Source: Nodosilinea sp. PGN35 (GTDB lineage Bacteria; Cyanobacteriota; Cyanobacteriia; Phormidesmidales; Phormidesmidaceae). Taken from it: a stretch of 64,000 nt of DNA. The notes beneath the pieces are model-generated. The model searched no databases and was not told the origin of the DNA. It saw nothing but the letters and a program-made list of their open reading frames with translations. The stretch covers positions 120,505 to 184,504 of the forward strand of contig NZ_JAQKQJ010000008.1 in the NCBI RefSeq assembly GCF_029109325.1, given 5' to 3'. Numbering within the stretch: the first letter of the stretch is position 1; every line of letters begins with the position of its first letter. Both the position numbers and the translations under genes were made by a program. Shown here one piece after another: positions 17,261 through 26,277 of the stretch.

Positions 17261-17983
17261 ATGGCCGCCAACTTGTCTACCCTCAGCACCCGCCAGATTG
17301 AAAACGCCCTGCGACGCGGGGCCAAAACCGCCCTGGTGGCAGGGGGCATGCAGCCCTCCACCCGGCGCGGCAATAAAGAACTCACCCTGGCGGTGCAGCG
17401 CCTGGCCCAGCAGCCCTACAGCACTCTCGCAGAGGCCACCCAGGCGGGAGCAGCCCTCGGCCAAACGATCGTCGAGCTGTCCCAAGCCAAGGGCAAAACC
17501 AACCTCGATGGCGGCATCGTGCGCCAGATGATGCTCACGGGCGAAATTCCTACCGTGGCTAAGGCGACGGCTAAACCGGCCAAGACAAAGCCGGTGGTGG
17601 TAGATACTGCCCCCCCTGCCCCCCCTGCTGAGGAAGCTGAGGCAGCGGCAGATACCGAGACCCGTGACCCCGCTGCGCCTGAGGCGGTGGAAGAGGAGAG
17701 GGTAGCTGAAGCACCCAGGGAGGCGATCGCCTCCCTGGAATCCGAAGCGCTAGGCACAGCTGAAGCCGAAGATGTGCCCCCAGAAGCCCCACCAGTCCCA
17801 GAAACCCTGGACTCCGAGATGGCCGATGCCCCTGGCCTGGCGGCGATCGAAACCCTCGAACCCGCTGCGATCGAGGCCGCTGCGATCGATCCCTCCGCCC
17901 CTGAACCATCCACCGCAGCAGAGACCGACGTAGTCCCCCAGGCCGAGGTAGCTCAGCCAGAGGCGGCGGGCAGAGCCCAGTAG
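17261..17983 (+). CDS. Uncharacterised protein with acidic disordered tail
   Basis: 240 residues from the ATG at 17261, which has CGAGGA just upstream. Residues 1-100 look helical and are basic (RQIENALRRGAKTALVAGG, then LAEATQAGAALGQTIVELSQAKGK). The rest is rich in Ala, Pro and Glu (APEAVEEERVAEAPREAIA) with loose repeats of AAIE/PEAP type and should be disordered. I do not recognise a function. A longer reading from 17132 passes through a palindromic repeat. A hairpin terminator follows at 18006. Confidence 0.7.
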   Translation: MAANLSTLSTRQIENALRRGAKTALVAGGMQPSTRRGNKELTLAVQRLAQQPYSTLAEATQAGAALGQTIVELSQAKGKTNLDGGIVRQMMLTGEIPTVAKATAKPAKTKPVVVDTAPPAPPAEEAEAAADTETRDPAAPEAVEEERVAEAPREAIASLESEALGTAEAEDVPPEAPPVPETLDSEMADAPGLAAIETLEPAAIEAAAIDPSAPEPSTAAETDVVPQAEVAQPEAAGRAQ

Positions 17984-18005
17984 CATCACCAACCCCTTAA
18001 CCTTT

Positions 18006-18036
18006 CCCCAGAGAGTTCGCCCTGAACTGTCTGGGG
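18006..18036 (+). terminator. Hairpin terminator after the acidic-tail protein gene
   Basis: Arms CCCCAGAGAGTTC (18006-18018) and GAACTGTCTGGGG (18024-18036) pair at 12 of 13 positions around a 5-nt loop. It lies 23 nt after the stop at 17983. No long T-run follows, so efficiency is uncertain. Confidence 0.6.
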
Positions 18037-18217
18037 TCACCATTTCATGAGATACCAGTGCCGACTCTGCGATTCTCTAGCAGCACCCCGCTCAAGCAGC
18101 TCCAATTGGTAGATGCAGCTCGGCCCGCCGTTAGCGTTTACCTTTTGCTCTAGAATTTGGTCACGGCGGTTACCCCCCCACGGCTCGGCTCTCAGTTAAC
18201 TTCTTCAGCGGCACCCT

Positions 18218-19807
18218 ATGGCTACCGGATATCTCGCGCTCGTACTCCACGCCCACCTGCCCTACGTGCGTCACCCCGAGAGTGACTACGTGCTCGAAGA
18301 AGAGTGGCTCTACGAGGCCATCATCGAAACCTACGTGCCGCTGCTCACCATGTTTGAGGGGCTGAAGCGCGACGGCGTCGACTTCAAGCTCACCATGAGC
18401 ATGACCCCACCCCTGGTCTCCATGCTGCAAGACCCGCTGCTGCAAGAGCGCTTCGACAACCACCTGGCCATGCTCGAAGAGCTCACCGAGCTAGAGGTCG
18501 AGCGCCACGTCCACAACGGCCACATGCAGTACCTGGCCGAAACCTACGCCAAAGAGTTCAACCACGTCCGCAACGTGTGGGAGAGCTACAGCGGCAACCT
18601 GGTCACCGCCTTTAAGCAGTACCAGGACACCAACAACCTCGACATCATCACCTGCGGAGCCACCCACGGCTACCTACCGCTGATGAAGATGTACCCCGAA
18701 GCCGTGTGGGCACAGATCCAAGTTGCCGTTGAGCATTACGAAGACACCTTTGGCCGCGCCCCCAAGGGCATTTGGCTGCCCGAGTGCGCCTACTACGAAG
18801 GGCTAGAGCGCATGGTGGCCGACGCGGGCCTGCGCTACTTTTTAACCGATGGCCACGGCATTCTCTACGCCCGACCCCGGCCCCGCTTTGGCAGCTATGC
18901 CCCCATCTTCACCGAGAGCGGGGTAGCCGCCTTTGGCCGCGACCACGAGTCGTCGCAGCAGGTGTGGTCGTCCCAGGTGGGCTACCCCGGTGCCCCCGAG
19001 TACCGCGAGTTTTACCGCGACCTGGGCTGGGATGCCGAATACGAGTACATCAAGCCCTACATCATGCCCAACGGCCAGCGCAAAAATGTAGGCATCAAGT
19101 ATCACAAAATCACCGGCAAGGGCCTGGGCCTCTCCGACAAGCAGCTCTACGACCCCTACTGGGCCAAAGAAAAAGCCGCCGAGCACGCCGCCAACTTTAT
19201 GTACAACCGCGAGCAGCAGATCGGCCACCTCCACGGCCTGATGCAGCGCCCGCCGATCATCGTCTCGCCCTACGACGCCGAGCTGTTTGGCCACTGGTGG
19301 TACGAAGGCCCCTGGTTCCTCGACTACCTCTTCCGCAAGAGCTGGTTCGACCAAAACACCTACGAAATGACCCACCTGAGCGACTACCTCCAGGGTCACC
19401 CCACCCAGCAGGTAGCCCGCCCCTCCCAGTCGAGCTGGGGCTACAAAGGCTTCCACGAATACTGGCTAAACGAAACCAACGCCTGGATTTACCCCCACCT
19501 GCACAAGGCCGCCGAGCGCATGATCGACTTGGCCCGCCGCGAACCCGCCGACGAGCTAGAGTGGCGCGCCCTCAACCAGGCGGCGCGAGAACTGCTGCTG
19601 GCCCAATCGTCTGACTGGGCCTTCATCATGCGAACGGGGACGATGGTGCCCTACGCGGTGCGCCGCACCCGCACCCACCTGATGCGCTTCCAAAAGCTCT
19701 GGGACGACATCCTGCGCGGCAAGATCGACTCCGGCTGGCTAGAGAAGATCGAGGTGGTGGACAACATCTTCCCCAACATCAACTACCGTGTCTACCGCCC
19801 GTTGTAG
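18218..19807 (+). CDS. GH57 1,4-alpha-glucan branching enzyme
   Basis: A 529-residue glycoside hydrolase family 57 protein that makes alpha-1,6 branches in glycogen. Family motifs: HAHLPYVRHPE near the N-terminus, WLPECAYYEG with the nucleophile Glu189, and SPYDAELFGHWWYEGP with the acid/base Asp353; these positions fit the characterised Thermus GH57 branching enzyme. The C-terminal helical domain is complete. It stands alone between two terminators and is the only glycogen gene in the window. Confidence 0.93.
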   Translation: MATGYLALVLHAHLPYVRHPESDYVLEEEWLYEAIIETYVPLLTMFEGLKRDGVDFKLTMSMTPPLVSMLQDPLLQERFDNHLAMLEELTELEVERHVHNGHMQYLAETYAKEFNHVRNVWESYSGNLVTAFKQYQDTNNLDIITCGATHGYLPLMKMYPEAVWAQIQVAVEHYEDTFGRAPKGIWLPECAYYEGLERMVADAGLRYFLTDGHGILYARPRPRFGSYAPIFTESGVAAFGRDHESSQQVWSSQVGYPGAPEYREFYRDLGWDAEYEYIKPYIMPNGQRKNVGIKYHKITGKGLGLSDKQLYDPYWAKEKAAEHAANFMYNREQQIGHLHGLMQRPPIIVSPYDAELFGHWWYEGPWFLDYLFRKSWFDQNTYEMTHLSDYLQGHPTQQVARPSQSSWGYKGFHEYWLNETNAWIYPHLHKAAERMIDLARREPADELEWRALNQAARELLLAQSSDWAFIMRTGTMVPYAVRRTRTHLMRFQKLWDDILRGKIDSGWLEKIEVVDNIFPNINYRVYRPL

Positions 19808-19821
19808 CCTGCCTGTTGTAT

Positions 19822-19873
19822 AGGAATAAAAGAACCCCCAGATCTCTAAAGACCTGGGGGTTCTTTTATTCCT
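19822..19873. terminator. Strong bidirectional hairpin terminator
   Basis: Twenty-base arms AGGAATAAAAGAACCCCCAG (19822-19841) and the exact complement (19854-19873) around a 12-nt loop, with a T-rich right arm. It lies 15 nt after the branching enzyme stop. Its AAGAACCC...GGGTTCTT core resembles the hairpins at 34357, 54665 and 60432. Confidence 0.9.
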
Positions 19874-20048
19874 AAGGATTAGTTCGCTAGACCTTGGTGG
19901 AGAGCAGTTACCAAAATGGATTGGTTATATAGCGGTATGTAGGATGATCCAGCACAGGCAAGGAGCTTAAGTCCCCTGTTCGCTGGTTGGCCCTGTACTT
20001 GATTAACCTGAACACCGCTATACTTTTGCTAGCTAGAGAACTAATCTT

Positions 20049-21632
20049 ATGGCTGAAATCAAGGGAACTATCGCTGGAAAAAATATTGTTGTTTACTCAC
20101 CTAAATGTGGAAATCGATACTCTGATAGCGATATATCAAATTATCTTCGCAAATTTAGCCTTTACAAGGCTCTTAGGCTCATTGGAGAATTGTCGCATCA
20201 ATTAATAAAGTCTCGGAAGGAAATCTATTATATCCATGGCATCCCAGTTACTAATGGAATTCTTGCCTATCTAACAATGTTGTTAATTGAAAACTCCAAT
20301 GATTATCGCAGCAAAGACATGTCTGTCGATGATCTGTTGGTAGCCATTGATATGTTTTTTGGCCTTTCCGATCCATTTGAAGAAGATCCGGAAAACTCAA
20401 AAGGTTTTCTTGTTAGGCTTGGGCTATCCCAATTTGACTATGACCGTGAAGTTCGAAATCTCTTGCCAAGAACTCTCATTCTTTATGATAGACTCTGGAA
20501 TTCATCCGCAAGCAAATGCAAGGCTGATGTATCAGCTGCGATTCAAGAAATATCTGGCTTGAAGTTATCAGAAATTCTAGTTCTAGGACTAACATTCTCA
20601 GGTTTTGCAAATAAAGGCTTTTTTCATTTGCATGAAGGAATAAATGAAAAACGAGAGTTCTTTCAAGATTGCTTTTCTATAGAAAAGCAAAAAATATTTT
20701 TCAATTGGATTTCCTGTACATATGACGAATTTCGTTCTTTATCTAGATCAGAGGCACCACCAAAAGCTAGTTATGACAAGTACCGATTCAATCCACTTTT
20801 TTTGAAGCCTGCGATAACACCAGATCGGAATGTAAAACCTGGATTTCCTCAGGTATATCTGACGCCGATACCATCTCTAATTTATGAAAAAGTAACTAGA
20901 AATCTTTACTTTTCGTTGGCTAAACACTTTGCGGATCCCAAAGGAAATTTGTTTAGAAGCTCTTTTGGATTTGTCTTCGAGGAATATGTTGGATTGCTTT
21001 TGAAACAATTTTTTGGAGAGCATAATGTGAAGCCGGAATGGAGGTATGGCTCCAAAAGATATCCTAAGGATACGCTCGATTGGTTTGTTGTTTACAACGG
21101 CTCAGCTATTTTAGTAGAAGTGAAGCAATCGGGACTTTATCTCGATGCAAAGAAATGGGGTAGAGCCGAAGACGTTCAGAAAAGCCTTATGAGAAGTATC
21201 GGCTCTGGTGTTAATCAAATGTGGGAATTTGAATGTGATGTAAGCAATGATTCATCCATAACTCCTGAAGAGATTGAGGAGATTAAAATAGCTGAGAGGT
21301 TGGTAGTTACTTATGATCGCTCTTATTTCCTTAATTCAATTTTGAGAGACGAGATCAAAAAAATATACCCTTCTATTTCGGATTCATATCATTGGCATGC
21401 TATTGCAATTGAGGAGTTAGAATATTTCCTGGGAATTGTTGGTAAGGAGTTGATTGTTTCTTTGACAGAGAAGCGGCTTGATGCTAATTTCAATGATATG
21501 GAATTTAAAGATTATTTCTCTAGAAAATATCCTGGGAGGATCTGGGTCAATCCATATCTCGATACTATCTACAGCGATTTTCTTGGTGAGTTGGGTTTCT
21601 CTGATAAAGAAATTCGGGAGAAAATCTTTTAG
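20049..21632 (+). CDS. PD-(D/E)XK nuclease-like protein, AT-rich orphan
   Basis: 527 residues, no family that I can name. A PD-(D/E)XK-like core is visible in the C-terminal third: Glu311/Glu312 in FGFVFEEYVGLLL, Asp344 in TLDWFVVYNG, and Glu357-Val-Lys359 in ILVEVKQSG, which is the D-x12-ExK pattern of restriction-type nucleases. The N-terminal 280 residues are helical without a recognised domain. Base use is clearly AT-rich with many A/T-ending codons, unlike every neighbour, pointing to recent acquisition. It sits between a strong terminator and a repeat. A defence or restriction role is an inference. Confidence 0.75.
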   Translation: MAEIKGTIAGKNIVVYSPKCGNRYSDSDISNYLRKFSLYKALRLIGELSHQLIKSRKEIYYIHGIPVTNGILAYLTMLLIENSNDYRSKDMSVDDLLVAIDMFFGLSDPFEEDPENSKGFLVRLGLSQFDYDREVRNLLPRTLILYDRLWNSSASKCKADVSAAIQEISGLKLSEILVLGLTFSGFANKGFFHLHEGINEKREFFQDCFSIEKQKIFFNWISCTYDEFRSLSRSEAPPKASYDKYRFNPLFLKPAITPDRNVKPGFPQVYLTPIPSLIYEKVTRNLYFSLAKHFADPKGNLFRSSFGFVFEEYVGLLLKQFFGEHNVKPEWRYGSKRYPKDTLDWFVVYNGSAILVEVKQSGLYLDAKKWGRAEDVQKSLMRSIGSGVNQMWEFECDVSNDSSITPEEIEEIKIAERLVVTYDRSYFLNSILRDEIKKIYPSISDSYHWHAIAIEELEYFLGIVGKELIVSLTEKRLDANFNDMEFKDYFSRKYPGRIWVNPYLDTIYSDFLGELGFSDKEIREKIF

Positions 21633-21635
21633 TAA

Positions 21636-21713
21636 GTAGGTTGGGTGAAACAAAGTGTAACCCAACATTGGCCTCAGTTTTGTTGGGTCCCGCCAGCGCT
21701 CTACTCAACCTGC
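21636..21713. repeat. Palindromic repeat of the TAGGTTGGGT...ACCCAAC type
   Basis: GTAGGTTGGGT at the left and ACTCAACCTGC at the right enclose an inner pair AACCCAACA/TGTTGGGTC. This style of palindrome is common between cyanobacterial genes. It starts 4 nt after the stop of the PD-(D/E)XK gene and may act as its terminator. Confidence 0.65.
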
Positions 21714-21782
21714 GGTGTTATCTATTCCAAAAGCATACACGTTAGAATTACTAGAGTCAGGCTAAACAAGCTAGGCGATGCC

Positions 21783-22106
21783 ATGACCATTTCACAGGTA
21801 GAGGGCCAACACATAATTTCTCCAGAGCACCTGCAAAAGCTTTTGCGAGAATTTAAAGAGCGACGGGGAGAAAGTCTTCAGCTAACTGCTTTGGGTTACT
21901 TTGGCTCCTACGCCCGTGGAGAAGCCAGCCCTGACAGCGATGTAGATGTTGTGTTTAAGACGGATTATCCCAACTTATTACTGACCTCGCGGCTGCGACT
22001 AGACTTAATAGAGCTGCTCAACCGCCCAGTAGATGTCATCCGCTATCGCGAAAACATGAATCCTCGCTTTAAGGCACGTTTAGACAGAGAAGCCATCTAC
22101 ATCTGA
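21783..22106 (+). CDS. MNT-type nucleotidyltransferase (MntA-like)
   Basis: 107 residues from the ATG at 21783. It has the minimal nucleotidyltransferase motif GSYARGEASPDSDVDVVF with the catalytic Asp pair, followed by LRLDLIELLNRPVDVI. Such proteins usually stand beside a HEPN (DUF86) ribonuclease and act as its antitoxin by AMP transfer. No HEPN gene follows here; the next gene is Uma2. A reading from 21645 would run through the palindromic repeat. Confidence 0.85.
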   Translation: MTISQVEGQHIISPEHLQKLLREFKERRGESLQLTALGYFGSYARGEASPDSDVDVVFKTDYPNLLLTSRLRLDLIELLNRPVDVIRYRENMNPRFKARLDREAIYI

Positions 22107-22147
22107 TAACAGTCTGATTAAAATGTAGGGTAGTGTCGCTTAACGCT

Positions 22148-22795
22148 ATGGTTATTGCTGCTCCAGAACCCAAGTCTGACCTGCACCCGGTGGGGGAGCA
22201 GCGGGTGTTGCTGCGCGGGGTCTCCTGGCAGGGATACCTGCAAATTTTAGAGGCGCTGCCCCAGTCGCGTGGGTCGCGGCTCACCTACGACGACGGAGTT
22301 TTGGAAATTACCGTGCCGTTAGAAGACCACGAATTTTCAGGGCGGCTAATTGAGCGGTTTATTTTGACCCTGGTGGAACTGATGGGCCTGCGGATTAAGA
22401 CCATGGGGTCAACCACGATGAACTACCCTGGCCTCAGGAAAGGGGCTGAGCCCGACAACGCCTACTACATTCAAAACCAACCCCTGGTGAAGGGGCGCAA
22501 TGTGGTGTTTGGCGAAGACCCGCCGCCCGACCTGGTGGTTGAGGTAGACATTACCCACACCGATATTGCCAAAAATCAGTTCTACGCCAGCCTGGGGGTG
22601 CCCGAGTTTTGGCGCTTTAACGGTAAGGTTTGGCGGGTATATGTACTGCAAGACGCTGTTTATAGCGAAGTAGAGCTAAGCCCAACGTTTCCTCAGGTGC
22701 CCAAGGAATGGCTCTATGAGTTTCTCGCTACCGCTAAGGATGATGAAATTGCTGCGGTGCAAGACCTGCGAGCCTGGTGGCAGATGAATCATTAA
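22148..22795 (+). CDS. Uma2 family putative endonuclease
   Basis: 215 residues from the ATG at 22148 (a GTG at 22133 is possible). Uma2/DUF820 proteins have a PD-(D/E)XK restriction-like fold and are strongly expanded in cyanobacteria; their biological role is unsettled. Core residues are in GAEPDNAYYI and PPDLVVEVDITHTD, followed by LGVPEFWRFNGKVWRVY. It lies 41 nt after the MNT gene on the same strand. Confidence 0.85.
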   Translation: MVIAAPEPKSDLHPVGEQRVLLRGVSWQGYLQILEALPQSRGSRLTYDDGVLEITVPLEDHEFSGRLIERFILTLVELMGLRIKTMGSTTMNYPGLRKGAEPDNAYYIQNQPLVKGRNVVFGEDPPPDLVVEVDITHTDIAKNQFYASLGVPEFWRFNGKVWRVYVLQDAVYSEVELSPTFPQVPKEWLYEFLATAKDDEIAAVQDLRAWWQMNH

Positions 22796-22875
22796 TTCAG
22801 CAGGTGGCGATCGCACCCTAGCCCGCGATCGCACCATCTGGGTACCCTAAACCCCATAGAACTCTATGGCACTGT

Positions 22876-23712
22876 ATGGTCATTCACCCTGGGCAAACGC
22901 TGCGCTTTGGCATTGGGGTCATGGTGCTGGCCGGAGTTGGAAGCGCGATCGCTCCTCCAGCCCAGGCCCAGGCGGGGCCTACCGTAGCCATTCCCCCCGC
23001 CTATTGGCAGGCCGTTGAAGATGCCAGAACCCCGGAACCCCACGAAGTCTTTCGAGACCTGACCGCCATCACCCGCCACAACCGCGACCTCCGCTGGAAT
23101 CAGCAGGGCCAGGTTTTAGTCGCCACCTGGGCCGACTGGGTGGGCTACAGCCAGAACGTGGGCAGTCGGCTGATTGTCACCCGCGATGTCTGGGTTACGG
23201 CTGTGCCCGACTTGCAGCGCTTTTGCCGTGCCTACACCCCCACCGCCGAGGTGCCCCTGGCGGCCCGCCTCAGCCAGGTGCTCGGCCTGCCGCCCGAACC
23301 TATCGAGCGATCGACCCAGCGCCAGGTGGTTGAGATCTGGGTTGACCCCCAGTTTTTGTTTCGCCCCAGCCCCGACCCCGAGATTACCGACCACGAGGCC
23401 GAGCTGACCTTTCGGAGCGCCAGCGAATTTATTGCGGTGCCGATCGCCTATCAGCACTGGTTTTACGCCCAGTACGACCAGCGCTATCAATACCAGGGTC
23501 AGCCGATCGCCATTGACGGTGTAGAGCCCCCCAGCGCCCTGCCCTACCCCTGGACTCAGCTGGGCTACACCTACGACTGGGGCGATCGCGCCGACTGGGC
23601 CACCCTCGATCGCGATCGCCCCGTTCGCGTGGGCCTGAGCGAGTTTGTGGTGCGCCAGTGGTCGCCGATCGCCATCCAGGCCGTGCAGCCCACCGCCGAC
23701 TACTGTCGCTAA
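22876..23712 (+). CDS. Secreted protein of unknown function
   Basis: 278 residues with a signal peptide (RFGIGVMVLAGVGSAIAPP, likely cleavage after AQA near residue 32). The mature part is rich in aromatic residues and has no repeat or motif that I recognise (WADWVGYSQNVGSRLIVTRDVWVT, VPIAYQHWFYAQYDQRYQYQ). GC-rich codon use matches the host. Probably periplasmic; function unknown. Confidence 0.7.
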   Translation: MVIHPGQTLRFGIGVMVLAGVGSAIAPPAQAQAGPTVAIPPAYWQAVEDARTPEPHEVFRDLTAITRHNRDLRWNQQGQVLVATWADWVGYSQNVGSRLIVTRDVWVTAVPDLQRFCRAYTPTAEVPLAARLSQVLGLPPEPIERSTQRQVVEIWVDPQFLFRPSPDPEITDHEAELTFRSASEFIAVPIAYQHWFYAQYDQRYQYQGQPIAIDGVEPPSALPYPWTQLGYTYDWGDRADWATLDRDRPVRVGLSEFVVRQWSPIAIQAVQPTADYCR

Positions 23713-23725
23713 GCGCTAGCTCAAG

Positions 23726-23830
23726 CTATAGCTGTAGCCAGTCTGGTTGAGACATTTTCTAGATGAACGTTCAAACGTTCAAACGTTTTGAAGGTTTTTG
23801 GTGTCTTAACCAGCGTGACTGTGGCTATAG
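23726..23830. mobile_element. MITE-like element, family B, copy 2
   Basis: Ends CTATAGC...GGCTATAG with inverted repeats of 29 nt matching at 22 positions (left contains CTGGTTGAGACA, right TGTCTTAACCAG). The centre repeats AACGTTCAAACGTTCAAACGTT-type words. Same family as 10975-11078. It begins 14 nt after the stop of the secreted-protein gene. The rest of the gap to 24013 holds nothing I recognise. Confidence 0.75.
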
Positions 23831-24013
23831 GGTGCTTCAAACCCTGAGAATCGGTGCGGGGGGTGCGAGGCCAGCGCCTGCCGATGTGCCCAGCGATGCG
23901 GCGATCGCGCCAGAGATTGTACCTTTGGCAAGAGGGGATCTCGGCCAGCCGTTCTGTACCTTGAAAGCGTAAACACCGGCAGCGATGCCGGTAAGACGGG
24001 CAAGGAGACTACC

Positions 24014-24208
24014 ATGGCGACCGTTAACCCCATTCAGGTGCAAAAGTTTTTGAAAGGTATGGAGTATCCGGCCAGTAAGCAGGATGTGCTTGACCACGCC
24101 AAACAGCAAGGCGCGGACGAAAATGTCTGCTCCACCCTCGAACAAATGCCCGATCAGGAGTTTGAAACCCCCGCCGATGTCAGCAAAGCGATCGGCCAGA
24201 TTGACTGA
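24014..24208 (+). CDS. DUF2795 domain protein
   Basis: A 64-residue protein matching the small DUF2795 family (VQKFLKGMEYPASKQDVLDHA, then LEQMPDQEFETPADVSKAIG). These are acidic helical proteins with a fold proposed to be winged-helix-like; function is unknown. A ribosome site AAGGAG lies about 10 nt before the ATG. Stands alone. Confidence 0.85.
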   Translation: MATVNPIQVQKFLKGMEYPASKQDVLDHAKQQGADENVCSTLEQMPDQEFETPADVSKAIGQID

Positions 24209-24262
24209 GCAAGAATCTCCAGCGTTTTGTGCCCCAATCCCGAATCCGAGCTGAATACACCT

Positions 24263-24350
24263 GCTTTGTAGGGGCGCAGCATGCTACGTCCTGCGGGGTT
24301 CCTGGTTATGAATCGAGGTTTACTAAATCGGATTTGCCCTGAAAATAGCC
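24263..24350. repeat. Degenerate dispersed repeat (GTAGGGGCG-AGCAT type)
   Basis: TGTAGGGGCGCAGCAT, GGGGTTCCTGGTTATGAATCGAGGT and CGGATTTG here correspond to TAGGGGCGTAGCAT, GGGGTTCTTGATGATGAATTGGGGT and CGGATTTTG at 5525-5580. They look like two decayed copies of one intergenic element. Confidence 0.45.
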
Positions 24351-24490
24351 CTGGCAATGGTGCATTGCTGCGCGGAAGCACCCTACGGTTTTCACCATTG
24401 GGGGTGCCGCGTCAGCGGCATGGACGATTCGCGTTAAAAACCAAAAACCTGCTTTAAAGGTCTACTACCCTAAAAAAGTGCTAACTATCT

Positions 24491-26137
24491 ATGGCCCAGC
24501 GACCCAAATCGGTGACCAGGGAACAAATCTGTCAAACGGCAAAATCTAAGCTGGGCTACGACTCTCTGCGGGCGGGGCAGGAAGACGCGATCGCAGCGCT
24601 GCTCAAGGGCCACGATGTTTTAGCCGTCATGCCCACAGGGTCAGGGAAATCGGCCATCTATCAGCTGGCGGGGGCGCTGATTCCGGGGGCGACGGTGGTG
24701 ATTTCGCCGCTGCTGGCGCTACAGCAAGACCAGGTAGAGTCGATTGCCGAGCAGACGGTGGGCGCAGCGGTAGCCGTCAACTCTACCCTGTCTAAAGCCG
24801 AGCGGGAAGAGGCCTTTGAGTCGCTAGCCGACGACGAACTGGAGTTTATTTTTCTGGCTCCAGAACAGTTCAACAACGCAGAGACCCTAGAGCGTTTGCG
24901 GGCGGTCAAACCGTCGCTTTTTGTAATCGATGAAGCCCACTGCATCAGCGAGTGGGGCCACGATTTTCGTCCAGACTACCTGCGGCTGGGGGCGGTCATT
25001 GACAGTCTAGGCCATCCGCAGGTGCTGGCTTTGACGGCGACGGCGGCCCCGGCGGTGCGAGAAGAGATCATCAGCCAGCTCAACATGCGCGACTATGAGG
25101 TCGTCGTGCAGGGCTTCGATCGCCCCAACATCTGGCTAGAAGTGCGGCGCTTTGAGGATGAGGCCGAGAAGGAAGCGGCACTAATCGATCAGGTGGTGCG
25201 CGCTAAGAAACCGGGCATTGTCTACGTCGCCACCCGCAAACAGGCCGAGAGCGTAGCCGAGACCCTAGAAGATCGGGGTGTGCAGGCGATCGCCTACCAC
25301 GCGGGCCTAAAAACCAGCGATCGCGAAGCGGCCCAGGCTGCCTTCATGGGCGACCAGGCGGAGGTGATTGTCGCCACCACCGCCTTTGGCATGGGTATCG
25401 ACAAATCCAACGTGCGCTTTGTGATCCATCACACCATCAGCGATTCGGTCGATGCTTACTACCAGGAAATTGGCCGGGCCGGGCGCGACGGTGAAAAATC
25501 CTTTGCGCTTTTGTTCTACCGGGCCGATGACCTCAACATTCGCCGCTTTTTGTCCAGCACTGGCCAGGTCGATGGGCAGCAGGTCGAGCAGGTCGCCGCT
25601 GTTATTTTGGCCCAGAGTGAACCGCTAACCCGCCAGGCTGTGAAAGCCCAGACGGAGCTTTCGCAGTCAAAGGTGGCCACGGCTATCAACCACTTAGAAG
25701 CGGTGGGCCTCGTTGAGCTGCTGCCGACGGGGGAGGCGGTGGTCAGTGACACTGCCCCCGAGGTGGGTGAGGCGGCTGAGGCCGCGATGCAGGCCCAGGA
25801 GCGGTACCAAAACTACGTGCGATCGCGCCTCGAAATGGTGCGCGGCTATGCCGAAGTGCGGGGGTGTCGCCGCGAGTACCTGCTCAACTACTTTGGCGAA
25901 AAGCACAATCCACCCTGCGGCTTTTGCGACAACTGTCAGGCGGGGGTTGCGAGCGATAGCGACGGGGTTGACCAACCCTTTGCCATGAATAGCCAGGTGG
26001 TTCACGCCTCCTGGGGCGAAGGCATGGTCATGCGCTACGAAGGCGACAAAATTGTGATTTTATTTGACCAGGTCGGCTACAAAACCCTCGATGTTGAGCT
26101 GGCCGTTCAGCAGGGTCTGCTGAAGCCGGTCAAGTAA
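24491..26137 (+). CDS. RecQ-family DNA helicase with C-terminal Tudor-like domain
   Basis: 548 residues. Helicase motifs: MPTGSGKS (47-54), DEAHCISEWGHDFRPDY, LALTATA, VIVATTAFGMGIDKSNVRFVIH and QEIGRAGRDG. The RecQ zinc-binding part follows (CRREYLLNYFGE, PPCGFCDNC). There is no HRDC domain; instead residues about 498-548 read VVHASWGEGMVMRYEGDKIV and GYKTLDV, which resemble the C-terminal Tudor-like domain of UvrD/PcrA helicases. The role is 3'-5' unwinding in recombination and repair; the tail could contact RNA polymerase as in PcrA (inference). The gene stands alone. Confidence 0.9.
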   Translation: MAQRPKSVTREQICQTAKSKLGYDSLRAGQEDAIAALLKGHDVLAVMPTGSGKSAIYQLAGALIPGATVVISPLLALQQDQVESIAEQTVGAAVAVNSTLSKAEREEAFESLADDELEFIFLAPEQFNNAETLERLRAVKPSLFVIDEAHCISEWGHDFRPDYLRLGAVIDSLGHPQVLALTATAAPAVREEIISQLNMRDYEVVVQGFDRPNIWLEVRRFEDEAEKEAALIDQVVRAKKPGIVYVATRKQAESVAETLEDRGVQAIAYHAGLKTSDREAAQAAFMGDQAEVIVATTAFGMGIDKSNVRFVIHHTISDSVDAYYQEIGRAGRDGEKSFALLFYRADDLNIRRFLSSTGQVDGQQVEQVAAVILAQSEPLTRQAVKAQTELSQSKVATAINHLEAVGLVELLPTGEAVVSDTAPEVGEAAEAAMQAQERYQNYVRSRLEMVRGYAEVRGCRREYLLNYFGEKHNPPCGFCDNCQAGVASDSDGVDQPFAMNSQVVHASWGEGMVMRYEGDKIVILFDQVGYKTLDVELAVQQGLLKPVK

Positions 26138-26240
26138 AGGAGCCATGGGGTTTTGGCGACGTCCCTGGGGGGCGCGGTGTCACCTGGCAGGGCTAGGGAG
26201 CGATTCAGCAAAACGAGATCTGGGCGGGCCGGGCCAAAGG

Positions 26241-26258
26241 TGTATACAATGTAATTAC
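26241..26258 (+). promoter_or_regulatory. Candidate mazEF promoter/operator
   Basis: TATACAAT (26243-26250) can serve as a -10 and runs into the perfect palindrome GTAATTAC (26251-26258), 20 nt before the MazE start. MazE-type antitoxins autoregulate through palindromes at the promoter, so the site fits, but this is inference from position. Confidence 0.4.
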
Positions 26259-26277
26259 TTCACCTAGGCTATGCTCC

